Source: Echria macrotheca
Lineage: Eukaryota > Ascomycota > Sordariomycetes > Sordariales > Schizotheciaceae
DNA length: 64,000 nucleotides
Assembly (NCBI GenBank): GCA_030411725.1
Contig: MU839830.1
Span: 1,922,001 to 1,986,000 of the forward strand
Reading direction: 5' to 3'
Part shown: positions 11,229 to 21,172 of the stretch, piece after piece
How the letters are laid out: each line of letters opens with the position of its first letter
How positions within the stretch are numbered: the first letter of the stretch is position 1
Made by a program: the position numbers and the translations under genes
The notes under the pieces: model-generated
The model's input: the letters and a program-made list of their open reading frames with translations, nothing else
Database searches by the model: none
What the model was told of the DNA's origin: nothing

Positions 11229-11936
11229 ATGGTACGGTCCCCCAATCATTCTACGTCCCAACCACCAGCTGACCATCCCCCACCCCAGGCTCCCACAGCA
11301 CCAAAACGCCCCTCCGGCCGCGCCCGCGCCCGGGCGCGTGCCTTCTCCGACACAGCCCTCGGCCTAAAGTCCCATCGCCCCTCGGCAGTAATAACCGACA
11401 CCTTCATAAACTCCAAACTCGACAAGCGCAAGATCAAGCACTCATCCTTCGTGTCGCGGATAACCAAACCCTCTTCCTCTTCCTGCTCCTGTGTCAAGAA
11501 ACGCCGTCGCCCATCCAAGAAACTCGTCACCGACTTGGAGAGTCTAGGCGGCGCGCTAGATGATATCATTGACGAGATCAACTTCTCCTCCAACGAAGCG
11601 GAAGAAGACGAGGTAGCGCTGGGCAAGATCCGACACAAATCACTGAGATCGCGACCGGGCGCCCTGAAAAAGAAGGAAAAGGTGGTCAAGGGCGAGATGG
11701 AGCGGTTCGGGAAGAGTCTGGCGCAGTTGGCCATGATGGCTCCCACTCCCGCTCCCGCAAAGGATACGACCCAAGGGATGGTGGCTGGGGAAATGGAAAT
11801 GGACGTGGAGGAGACGGACAGCGCGGAACAGGCGGCGCCACCACCGAGTTCGACGGGGTCCAGTCAGTGGGCGGCCTTGAGGCAGTTTATATCCTCCACC
11901 ATGGAGCAGAATCCCGCCTTTGCGGACAAGACATGA
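11229..11936 (+). CDS. slx9: Slx9-like ribosome biogenesis protein
   Basis: I model the start codon alone in exon 1 (11229-11231), a 57-bp intron (11232-11288, branch CTGAC, acceptor CCCCAG) and exon 2 at 11289-11936, giving 216 residues that begin MAPTAPKRPSGRARARARAF. Slx9 binds pre-40S particles and supports small-subunit maturation and export. Family features are the basic N-terminus, KLDKRKIKHSSFVSRI near residue 50, a K-rich segment, and the late pattern VVKGEMERFGKSLAQLA. The intron length is divisible by three and contains no stop, so an unspliced reading from an upstream ATG (11109) is also open. I prefer the spliced model because its N-terminus looks like the family and the alternative adds a low-complexity His/Pro/Asn-rich leader. 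Identification is by motif pattern only. Confidence 0.8.
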   Translation: MVRSPNHSTSQPPADHPPPQAPTAPKRPSGRARARARAFSDTALGLKSHRPSAVITDTFINSKLDKRKIKHSSFVSRITKPSSSSCSCVKKRRRPSKKLVTDLESLGGALDDIIDEINFSSNEAEEDEVALGKIRHKSLRSRPGALKKKEKVVKGEMERFGKSLAQLAMMAPTPAPAKDTTQGMVAGEMEMDVEETDSAEQAAPPPSSTGSSQWAALRQFISSTMEQNPAFADKT

Positions 11937-12229
11937 ATTCATCTGTCGTTTTCGTCGCTTGCTACAACCTTTCCCAGTGAAACTTCGCCCGCTGACCATC
12001 GTATCCACTTAAACAGGAGTTTCTCCTGTGCGAACAAGTAGACTGCAAAGAACCATGAAATCCATATAACATGAGGGGTACTTATAGTCGCTGGTAACCG
12101 AACCCTGTTGCATCCGCCGAACGCCCAGAACCATTGCGCACCAAACCAATCCGTATCCATCCCGCTGTCTTCCCATAAATACACGGTCTAATGAGTCCCA
12201 TATCCCGTCCATACAACCTCGCGTGATCA

Positions 12230-13269
12230 CTAGTCAACCCGCGGCGGTGTCTTGTGGCTCGAAGGGTGCGGGCTCTGGCTCCTGCGGCGCTCCCCCTCCT
12301 TCCGAAGCGATTCGATGATCTTTAGCATTTCCTTCCGGCCGCCGGGGCTATCGATCACCTTGTTGGCCATCGACATCGACACCTTCTGGTCGGCATTTGC
12401 GTTAAGGAGCCGCTTGACGAGGAGGTGGCGCATCAGCAGGCAAACAAACACGCCACAGTCGCTACTGTTCTCCTGCTGGGGGCAGTCCTCCATCTGATGG
12501 AACCTAAGCGGTGCCCTCAGCACCTTAGCCAGACGGTCGGCACACTTTTGGGCTTCAAAGAAGTTGGCGCCCCCCAGCGAGTCGTAGTGGAAGGCCACCC
12601 TGTCGATGACGGATACCAAGAGGAGGGACCAGTGTGACCCTCCGTCGGCGCGCTCCCGGTCTCGGCTGTCATTCACTGGAAGAAAGACGTGCGTAACTTT
12701 GTCGAAGTTTGGGAGAGCACCTCCGATGTTCTTGACGTCGAGCGCTTGCATCAAGAGGAACGTCATACTGGGGCGTAACAGCACGATGCGAGCCTGCGGG
12801 TACCGGACAAGGATCTCTCTTTCGAGATACCTGAAGTAAAGTTAGCGACAAAAGGATATTCCAGATGGAAGCGCTCTAGAGATGTGATGGCAGCACATAC
12901 TCTTCCCAGAACGCGATATTCTATCCACAGTCAGCACTTCGGAGTGGTGAATGAAGGGAGCACACTTACATTATCCGTGAGCCAGTCATTCCTCAAGGAC
13001 TTGATATCGTCGAACGTCACTAGAGGAGGTTAATGGACGAGGACATCTCGACGGCGATCTCCCACATACAAAGAATGTCGTGATCTAGCTGACTGTTAGG
13101 TGTGGCCTGATGACGGAAGAAGCGTGGGGTAGGTAGGGCATGACTTACAGGAAAGATATGGCGCAGTAGGTGAAAGCTGAGAGACCAATTTAGCAACCTT
13201 TCTCTGCTTTCTTTTCTGAACACGAGTCGCATTGCGGGCATTAAAATGGGGGGACGCGCGGCGGGCCAT
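12230..13269 (-). CDS. NEDD8-specific cysteine protease (SENP8/NEP2 type)
   Basis: Five exons are joined: 13149-13269, 13070-13084, 12970-13019, 12901-12920 and 12230-12830, giving 268 residues in frame. The product is a C48 (ULP1-like) protease of the type that matures NEDD8 and removes it from cullins. The spliced N-terminal part reads APYLSYHDILLTFDDIKSL then NDWLTDNNIAFWEEYLERE, the family's substrate-binding segment. Catalytic residues are His135 (SHWSLL), Asp152 (HYDS), the oxyanion Gln in CPQQENSSDCG and Cys194. The Arg/Lys-rich first 30 residues could act as a nuclear signal. Exons 2 and 4 are only 15 and 20 nt; no alternative junction kept the frame open and restored the family sequence. 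An upstream in-frame ATG at 13287 would add six residues. The C-terminal tail is Ser/Arg-rich. Confidence 0.88.
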
Positions 13270-16007
13270 GGCAAAGTTGTGGCTCAAATTTCGAGAACCA
13301 GATTTCTGGGATCGAAAGGAGTTGGGAGGAGAAGAACGCCAGTCGCTCGGTCAAGACTTCCGGGAGTTTGGGCCTGACTCTCCATGGGTTCGAAAAGCTT
13401 ATCGGTAAAGCATGCTCTTGCCGTATAGGCCCCAAAACTTCCACTTCTTTGGACTGGCCCCTCCCAGCACGTCTCCGGTGGAACACTGATTCTTCCGCAG
13501 GTGCCGCTAACGGGCTTGCAGGGAGCCAACGCTCTTATCGAAGACGGTCACCACTTGGCTCCGTCAGGCTCCTGCAAAATCCTATATATGGTCCAGTCTT
13601 CCCCTTCGCTACTTCAGCGTCAGGCTTGGACCCCAGCCGGCTTCATGATCCGCGCCCACATTCTGCGACCGCTCTTTCGCCGGGTCCGACACGAAAAACT
13701 GTCTTCAAGTGGAAGTGTACGAGGGTCGGGGTGTAGGAATGACCGCCTCTTCGACAACGTCCTGGCTTTCTCTTCACGTCGAACGAACTTGGTCGGATTC
13801 ACGGCGGGGGTTCTATCGGGGGAAGAGAGAGAGAGAGAGGCTGCTCACATGTTCCCCGAAATGTCTCGCTACTCTTTGCCGGAAGGGCATCTTTACGAGA
13901 AACTGGACTGGCGGTCCAGCCCTATCGGATGAGAAAAAGTCGGTGGTTTCGAGACCAACAAAGGACGGAAGGGCGAGAGGTCGCGGCCTCGCAATCAGGC
14001 GACGTCGATCGGCTTCGTCGGGGAGAACGGCTCCAATCGATCTACGGCGCTGCGACGCGGGGCAGATCCCTGGACCGCGCCTGTTAGCAGCAAACCTCGA
14101 CGGTGTCTGAAGGCGAAAAGAACGGCGAACAATGTACCAGCGGATGGATCGCGTCAACACAGAGTTTGTCACCTTTGACTTGCAAGTTTGCGGTGGGTCA
14201 GAGGTAGCCAAGGCAGAAATCGTGGCGGAGGGCTGTGAGTTTGAGGACCCCGCACCCGCTGAGGAATGCGCAGTTGAAATATCTTGGTGCTGCGGCGGGC
14301 GCCCCCCCAGTCGAAACTGCGGACTTCCTTGGGCGGAAGAATAAGCGCTATCTGGATCAGAGTTCTGGCCCTCAACCTGCTGGCCAGCTCCGAGTAACAA
14401 GGAGGTATGTAGGCTGCCGAACAGGGCGATTGGCAGTCACAACGAGGATGCACGAATCGCACCGGGATGACTTCGTCTTGGGGAGTCGGCTGCTCAGATG
14501 CACCCTAAAGACGTCACTGAAAATGCAGCAGCCGTCCAGCCGAGCGGGAAGCGCACGCCGCACGATGGCGTCGGTCGGAATCTGGGGCTCTCGAAGGACT
14601 TGGTCCGTGCACTTCCTCACTGCCGTGCGCTAAGCCGTTTTGGTCGTAGCTGTCCAGCCGGCAATGAACAAGGCCAGGTGTTAGCGGGGACTTTGTTCCG
14701 AGTGACAAAGTCGACAGCAATTCTGAGACGCTTGATGATGCGGAAATATGGCGGGTGTTTCGCTCGGCCTGAGAACCACGAACATCTTTCTACCTTATAT
14801 GCAAGTTGTTGGGTGAGTCTTCCTGTTTGGGCCGATCCGGTATGGTGGGCGTGCGGTCACACCACCCGACGACGTGTCATTCGATGTCGATGCTGGCACC
14901 AACCGTCTTGGCTGGGAGAACCCCAAGTCTTGATGCTTCTTTTTATGGCAGTGATTCAAGCGATGTCTCCAACTGCTGGACGTGCATCGCTCGTGTCACG
15001 TGGGTGTTACGCTCTCTCGTCGACCAACCTTTCGTTTGTAGACTAGAGACTTGAGCCAACCTTGCTATCTCTGATGCTTTAGATCTCTGTTGACGATAAG
15101 GCAGAGAAGCTGTCCGGTCGAGGTACGAGTAATCCTCTGGTTTACACCCTCCTCAAGAACATTGTATCAAGCCCAGCGGGCATTTCACTATCTGGTGCTG
15201 CTGACTAGCATGGACCTCTCAGCCAAGTTAACTATCCCTATGTTGCTAAATAACTATCACCTTGGGCAAGTCTGATGCTAGAGGACATGCGTAGATATGT
15301 TAAATGAACTCGACCCCGGCCAACCTGGCAGTGGAGACCATCAACCGTAAAATCATCCAGGGGCTAGCTGGGATGTACAAAGTATTCCATAAAAGGCATC
15401 CATCGACGACCAGGCTAGAAGGGCTTCCTCATGATTGTTAGCGCCCAAGACATAGCAGATACCACTGCGAGTCACAAACACTAAAAGCCTCTCTTTGGAT
15501 CTCGCCCTTTTTCTTCCTAGCGGCTAGGAAGAAGAAAAAGCATGTGCGGCTCTGCCATGCCATGCAGGAATGTAAGCGAAGCACTCGCCTGGCCCTAACA
15601 GACATTAAAGTTCAGATGAAAACCCCTAGGCATGCTTTTGTCTAGATCCAAGCTCGGCCGAAATATGAACCTTGATGGTAAGAGGGCTCCTGCGCCTTGG
15701 CGCGCAGCTGATAGGAAATCAAAGTTTCAATGGAAAAGTTCTCGGCCTGCTCTGCACACGACATGACGGCGCCGAACCTAAGCTTTAGCATACAGCCGGC
15801 CGACCACACCAGGGACAAACTAATTCCTCCTTCCCCAGATCTTGCAAAACACACCGTCTCTTCTTCTATTTTAGCAGCTTTTGCTGGTCCCTCAACAGAA
15901 ATTCGAGGCTCCTACAAAACCCTCCTCCACTCTACACTTCACAACCTCGCAACCTCGCACCTCTCCACAACTTTGTTGATTGTAACAACCGCCACCAAGT
16001 AATCAAC
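13270..16007. other. Gene-poor interval, no gene recognised
   Basis: Short frames exist on both strands but none has a domain, a convincing splice pattern or a codon bias like the neighbours. A GA-rich microsatellite is at 13823-13839. A near-perfect inverted repeat is at 15507-15540, where CTTTTTCTTCCTAGC is followed after one base by its complement with a 3-nt insertion. The final 100 bp, with repeated CACAACCTCGCA-like motifs, is probably the leader of the next gene. Confidence 0.5.
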
Positions 16008-16985
16008 ATGCTAACCACCACATCGCGGGCCCTTGTGCCCTTTGCGAAGACCCCCGTCCTCGCCCAAATCCCCTCGCGCCGCCTGACCAATCTAGCCATG
16101 TCCCTCGATGCCCTCGAGCAGTGGCAGGCAGCCAAGAAGCGGCTTGTTGACTCGCCCCCCTCGCCCAACCGACCGCTCACGGTCTTCGACCTCAAGGTCT
16201 CAATGCCCATCTGCCAGAGCAAGGTCTGGAACATCACCCCCGACAAGCTGGCAGCAACGCTGCCCACCACCGCTGGAGACGTCGCTTCACTTCTCCTCCG
16301 CGGCAATTCGATGCCCTCGCCGTTCCACCCGACCTTCGCCGCCACCTTTCTCTCGCAGCCGTCTCAGAGCTCGGCCCTCTTCGTCGACGGCATGCCGTTC
16401 AGTACGCCCGTCACAATTGATCCCCTCTGCAACATCGACTTCAGTATTGACCAGTCTTCGTATACAGCTGCGCCCGCCGACACAGCCGACGACGACGTGC
16501 CCAGCGCCGATGTTCTGCGTCGTATCTGCCATGAGCCTCGCGATGACTCTGTGCCGCAAGGTGGCGACGATGACAATAACGAAGAGAAGACACGGCGCCC
16601 TCTAATGACTGGATTCGAGCTCTGGCACCCTGAGAATGTTCATCCTCTCCACGATGAAGGATACCTCGGTCGTTTGTTCAAGAAGATCCGCGAGGTGCTT
16701 GCCTTGTCGAAAGATAACGGTTCTGATCCGACATCCTCGGGTTCCGGCGGACCGCCGGCAACACATCTTGATGTGCCCTCGAGCGCCGATAATAACGTGA
16801 ATCACAAGAGCAAGGACGACAAGAACAACAAGAATGACAAGGACGATAAGGACAGCAAGGATGACAAGAACGATAAGGATGATAAGAACGACAAGACCAG
16901 CGCTCCCACAAAGAAGAAGGACGATCGGAAGCCGGAATTCCCGATTATGCTCCCTATGTTTCTCGGCGGTGGCCCCTATGTTTGA
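16008..16985 (+). CDS. Hypothetical protein with KDDKND-repeat tract
   Basis: A single frame of 325 residues that I do not recognise. The first 33 residues (MLTTTSRALVPFAKTP, then IPSRRLTNLAMS) contain Arg and Lys but no acidic residue, which could be a mitochondrial leader. Residues 60-150 hold the most ordered-looking part (LTVFDLKVSMPICQSKVWNI, SALFVDGMPFSTPVTI). The C-terminal third carries an extreme low-complexity run of Lys, Asp and Asn built from KDDKND-type units (DNA 16790-16910), then PEFPIMLPMFLGGGPYV. The tandem hexanucleotide-like repeats should make its length variable among strains. Codon use resembles the neighbours. Function unknown. Confidence 0.75.
   Translation: MLTTTSRALVPFAKTPVLAQIPSRRLTNLAMSLDALEQWQAAKKRLVDSPPSPNRPLTVFDLKVSMPICQSKVWNITPDKLAATLPTTAGDVASLLLRGNSMPSPFHPTFAATFLSQPSQSSALFVDGMPFSTPVTIDPLCNIDFSIDQSSYTAAPADTADDDVPSADVLRRICHEPRDDSVPQGGDDDNNEEKTRRPLMTGFELWHPENVHPLHDEGYLGRLFKKIREVLALSKDNGSDPTSSGSGGPPATHLDVPSSADNNVNHKSKDDKNNKNDKDDKDSKDDKNDKDDKNDKTSAPTKKKDDRKPEFPIMLPMFLGGGPYV
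16790..16910 (+). repeat. Coding tandem repeat (AAGGAYGAY-like)
   Basis: Imperfect 6- to 9-bp units of the form AAGGACGAYAAGAAC repeat for about 120 bp and encode alternating Lys, Asp and Asn. The repeat is in frame with the surrounding gene. Confidence 0.85.
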
Positions 16986-17244
16986 GTTTTGGCAAACATT
17001 CACGCGGCGATCGGTCTCGGCGTTCGGCGGCGTCATATTCTTGGGATTGTCGGGGGAGTTCAGGGATCGCACGAACTCGGGCTACCTAGGACAGCTCTAA
17101 TAGGTAGCTCTAATACCAGACCAGTGATTAATTGCCACGAAACCCATGCTTCAGTTTGAGATGTGAAGAACATGTATGTGAAACCTGACTCACAGATCAA
17201 GGTCCAACTAGCAGCCAACCATTTGAAAACTCCCAACCCGCTCC

Positions 17245-18705
17245 CTACTCCTCCATCTTCCCAGCCATGTCATCTAATAGATTCGTATCTTCATCATCCG
17301 GGTCCGCGCTTTCCGAGCCTTCTTCGTTGCGTACGATATGCTGAAACACCTCCGGACCCAACCTCTCTCGAAATGAGCTGATCGTCCTATCTAGCATCTC
17401 TTCAAGAAGTTCCTCCCCTGTTTTCCGTTTCGGTCTCTGAGACCCCTGGCCAGGCAGCTGATCTCTAAGTAAAGAGTCCACATCCTCTCGAATTTTGGAA
17501 CGTGTCGCCACAGTAGCTGTCTCCGGCCGTCTGACCTTGCTGTACAGCCGGACCCGAAAACCATCGACCAACTTCCCCCCTTCTGCATCCCCGCTCTCCT
17601 CTGCCTCCGGCATGTCTGGATTGGCGACAGAATCCACAACCGTTGGAATCCGCAGGGAGGCTGTCAGTTGCGCCTCGTAAAGACGTATCACCAGGCGCAA
17701 TTTCTTGAGGAACGAGGGGCGTTTTCCTGTCTGTGGTTCGCTGCCAACATCTATCCCGGCTATCTGGTTAACAAGGCATGCAACGTCCTTTTCGGCAGCG
17801 ATGAATGCTGCGAGGATGGCGCGAGACGCATCAGCGTGAGATTCCAAAGTCTCTTTTCTCTCAAGGGAGTGGCGGAGGTTCATCCCGTCGATCAACCGCA
17901 ATGCATTTTCCTTGTATTCGGTTGCAATACCGCGGACGGCGTCTTCTTTGGAGCTGAGCGAACGATGTAGGGACTGGACTTCCGGTTAGTTTTTCACATG
18001 GACTGCTGATACGAGTTTACTGACGGTGACAATCGTCCGGACAATAGCTGGAGGTGAGTCGCCGGTGATGGCTTGCTTCCAGATATAACCAGGGCTTGGA
18101 GGCTGGTTTTCAGTACTACCAGGCGTGCTTTTTGCCTCCTGAGGCGTTTCCGCCAGGGGAGTACTTCGAACTGACTGTCCCTGTCCGTTTTTATTCTGCT
18201 CAGTATATCGAATCTTCTCTGTTGTCTCCTTCCAGACAACATGATCGACAATGGGAGACCCGGTTGCCGACTTTGATCGAGTGACGACGCTCTTGGGGGT
18301 AGCCGTTCTGCTGCGCTCTTTTGGATCTGGTGGGGTTCCGGTCGCTCTTGGAGAGGCATCTGGTACGGTGTCGGGAGTTTTTGCCAACAGGACTTCCTTC
18401 CTCCGTTGAGACAGAGTGGCTGGTTCCTTGGGTGTGTCAAATAATCCGTTCAGCATTCGCGGCAGCGGGTCTACTCTCTTGACTTGGGATGTGGTGGGCC
18501 TTGAGGGAGTCTCCAAATCGAGCATATCGTCTAGAGCCTCCCGGGGCAGTTCTTGAGGAGGTTGTGGTTTGGGCGATTCATCAGGATTCCATGCAGGCCA
18601 GGTGAACGCCAAATCCGCCCTTACCAGTCCAGGGCTTGGAGGAGTCACGGACGGCGGTCCATCTGCGGCGAGGGGAAGAAATCCGGCGTCCAAACTTGGA
18701 TTCAT
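17245..18705 (-). CDS. Hypothetical protein, Pro/Ser-rich N-terminus, helical C-terminus
   Basis: Exons 18025-18705 and 17245-17973 are joined across a 51-bp intron (donor GTCAGT, branch CTAAC, acceptor CCAG) to give 469 residues. I do not recognise the family. The N-terminal half is disordered and rich in SP/TP sites (for example TPPSPG, TPSRPTTS, DTPKEPATLSQRR), typical of proteins regulated by proline-directed kinases. The C-terminal half is predicted mostly helical and charged (SLHRSLSSKEDAVRGIATEY, then LLEEMLDRTISSFRERLGPE) and ends in an acidic tail. This layout is common among nuclear or cytoskeletal scaffold proteins such as spindle-pole or kinetochore components, but that is only an impression. 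The upstream exon would run into a stop soon after the donor, so the intron is needed. Confidence 0.78.
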
Positions 18706-19546
18706 CGGAGAGGTGGATGTTGCGAATCGTATTTACAAGGGCAAAGTTGACTGCAGCTGATACTTGGTGATGGATTTGGGCGATGCAAAAGTTTGGAATC
18801 CAGCCAGGACCGGAATGCATTGCGCTGGGTGCTGGCCGCTCCTGCCTGCCACTCAGGATCTGTGCGGAAGGAGCCATCGACGCCCCAAAAGTCCATGTTG
18901 TTTTCGGGGAATTTTCCAGCACACCCTTTAGTTCATGAGGTCTTGGGGGCCAGGAGTTTCCTTGCAAGGGAAAAACCTGTTGCTTAACTCGTAACCCGGA
19001 ATTCTTGACTAGAGCCCGTCGTTGATGATAAGCGATTCAGACATCATATCGATTGTAAGTCCCGGGTGCTCTATCGTGGTATTCTGTTGTTTGGCTAGGT
19101 CATTGTCTTCTTGAGTAGCTTCGGGTTCCCAGCGAGCGCAAAGGGTCTGGTTGGCTTGCCGAGCTTCATCGCGGTGTTGTCCATCGAGGGCGACTCTCGA
19201 GACAGGACTCCTCAGGTGATGATTTGGCGAGACGAAACGGCTGAGTTGAAGCCAGTCTAGCAACATTCATCAGAGCACTTTTCGGACATTTGTCGTTGAG
19301 CCGGATTTGTCAGACAACAAGACGGTGTCAATCGGACCTCGGGGAGTCGGACAAAAAGCGTCCCGGAAAAGTGCCCGGAGCCCGACCGCTCGGCCCGTGC
19401 AGGAACGTTAGGCCCCGCCTTGATGACGACTCGTCTCTGCCATTGATCGCTTCCGTTCCTGATAAACCGCATCCATCCCGACAGCTGCGTATCCCGATCT
19501 CGTCATCGTTCCCCTGGATTGCCTCATCAACTAGTTTAACCTTATT
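18706..19546. other. Divergent promoter region, no gene recognised
   Basis: The interval separates two divergent genes. A minus-strand frame of 85 codons at 19009-19266 has no domain and no homology-like pattern; I do not call it. Confidence 0.5.
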
Positions 19547-20890
19547 ATGGCGCGAACTAAAGCTGATCCGTCAGCGCGCAGCGCCGACGCGAAATCAACC
19601 GCGCAGACGCAACCTGAGCAGCCGCCACGATGCTCTGACTACGCCGTCGCCGCGTGGCGACGTTTCCAACTACTCGACGTCCAACCCGAACCGAAGGCTC
19701 CTTCATACCCTAGTATCTCATCAATCCCACGAACACCCGCCGGTCGTCTGGCCCAGTCCGATGCGGCGCCTACACCGTTCCCGACCGCTCCGACGACTGC
19801 TCCCGCGTCCGGCGAGCACACGCAGCCCGGAACGCTCCTCTACCTAGCCTACGGCTCCAACCTAGCCGCCGAAACCTTTCTTGGCCGGCGCGGCATCCGC
19901 CCGCTAAGTCAGATCAACGTTTCAGCGCCCTCTCTCCGTCTCGTCTTCGACCTGCCCGGCGTCCCATACCGCGAGCCATGCTTCGCCAACACGGCGCTCC
20001 GCAAGATCCCCGGCGGCCCGCCCAAGATGCCGCCGGGCATGCCCGATATCCCCGACATCCCTGACATCCCCGATCCGCCGCATCACCATGCCCCTCGGGG
20101 CGGTCGAGACTGGGACAAGGGTCTCATCGGCGTCGTCTACGAGGTCACACCCTCCGACTTCGCCAAGATCATCGCGACCGAGGGCGGCGGACGTTCGTAC
20201 CACGAGATACTCGTCCCTTGCATCCCTCTGCCCCCCGCCGTCGCGGTTCCGGAAAAACCGCCCATCCCAGAGTTGCCCAAGCCATTCATAGCCCGTACAC
20301 TCTTCGCACCGCGACTGCCGGATATCCCGGATAAGGGGCCAGGCAAGGAAGATGACGGCGACGATGGTGATAAACCCGACCCGCCGAAACCGCCATCGTG
20401 GTTCCGCAAGCTTTTGCTGCCCGTCCGCCGACCGGATCCAGAATATGCCCAGCCATCGGCGAGGTACCTCAAGCTCATCACCGACGGGGCGAGGGAACAT
20501 GATCTTCCCGGCGAGTACCAGGAATACCTGCAGTCGTTGCGCCCGTATACCATCACGACCTGCCGGCAGCAGATCGGCCAGATCTTGTTCCTGGGCTTCT
20601 GGGCGCCTCTCTTCCTTATTCTCATGCTTGGCGGGCAGATGCTAGCTGACAAGGAGGGCAGGACACCGGCGTGGATAGGCGCGGTCATGTCTGTCGTCTT
20701 TAATCTCATCTGGATGAGTTATGACTCTGTGGCTAAACCGTTGTTCGGAGATGGAGAGAGGACTATGGAAGAGGATGAGACATTGGTGACCAGTAGGCGG
20801 CGCCACCGGAGAGGGAGTTCGCTATGGCGGCAGCGGGAACCGTGTGATGATGAGGAGAAACGATGCTTGCTTCAATCAATGTTAGACTAG
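19547..20890 (+). CDS. Gamma-glutamylcyclotransferase-like protein with C-terminal membrane segments
   Basis: One uninterrupted frame of 447 residues. The GGCT-like (BtrG/AIG2 fold) part starts near residue 96 with the signature LLYLAYGSNL (YGSN at 102-105), continues with LRLVFDLPGVPY and GLIGVVYEVTPSDFAKII, and has the likely catalytic Glu212 in TEGGGRSYHE. Such enzymes release 5-oxoproline from gamma-glutamyl amines or peptides. Unusual additions are a 95-residue Pro/Ala-rich N-terminus, a DIPDIPDIPD run at 167-176, a 100-residue insertion rich in Pro and Asp, and two hydrophobic spans at about 344-366 and 375-396, which suggest anchoring to an internal membrane. The tail is basic (SRRRHRRGS). 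The substrate cannot be read from the sequence. Confidence 0.85.
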   Translation: MARTKADPSARSADAKSTAQTQPEQPPRCSDYAVAAWRRFQLLDVQPEPKAPSYPSISSIPRTPAGRLAQSDAAPTPFPTAPTTAPASGEHTQPGTLLYLAYGSNLAAETFLGRRGIRPLSQINVSAPSLRLVFDLPGVPYREPCFANTALRKIPGGPPKMPPGMPDIPDIPDIPDPPHHHAPRGGRDWDKGLIGVVYEVTPSDFAKIIATEGGGRSYHEILVPCIPLPPAVAVPEKPPIPELPKPFIARTLFAPRLPDIPDKGPGKEDDGDDGDKPDPPKPPSWFRKLLLPVRRPDPEYAQPSARYLKLITDGAREHDLPGEYQEYLQSLRPYTITTCRQQIGQILFLGFWAPLFLILMLGGQMLADKEGRTPAWIGAVMSVVFNLIWMSYDSVAKPLFGDGERTMEEDETLVTSRRRHRRGSSLWRQREPCDDEEKRCLLQSMLD

Positions 20891-21172
20891 CCAGGCTTTC
20901 TTTCAGCGCTCAGGTACACTTGTCTTTACTTTACGGTTCACAATCAACGAGACGGCGATGTTATCAGATGGAACATACGATAAGGCTTCATTAGTATCCG
21001 ATGCTTTTGCCAACCCACTCCGGTCCCGTGTGGGACGTCCCCCCCTTGATGTTGAGTCTGAAACCCTCTTGTCATGAACCCTCCATGCGGCCGAAACCTC
21101 CCACCACCGACCGTTGTATCATTCTGATATGCCCCGTCCCACGATTCCCGACCAACCGTAATGATTTGTACC

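Noticed and set aside
16602..17072. Minus-strand frame encoding a very hydrophobic VLVILVILAV stretch
   Set aside because: It is the mirror image of the AAG/GAC/AAC repeats of the plus-strand gene, not a membrane protein.
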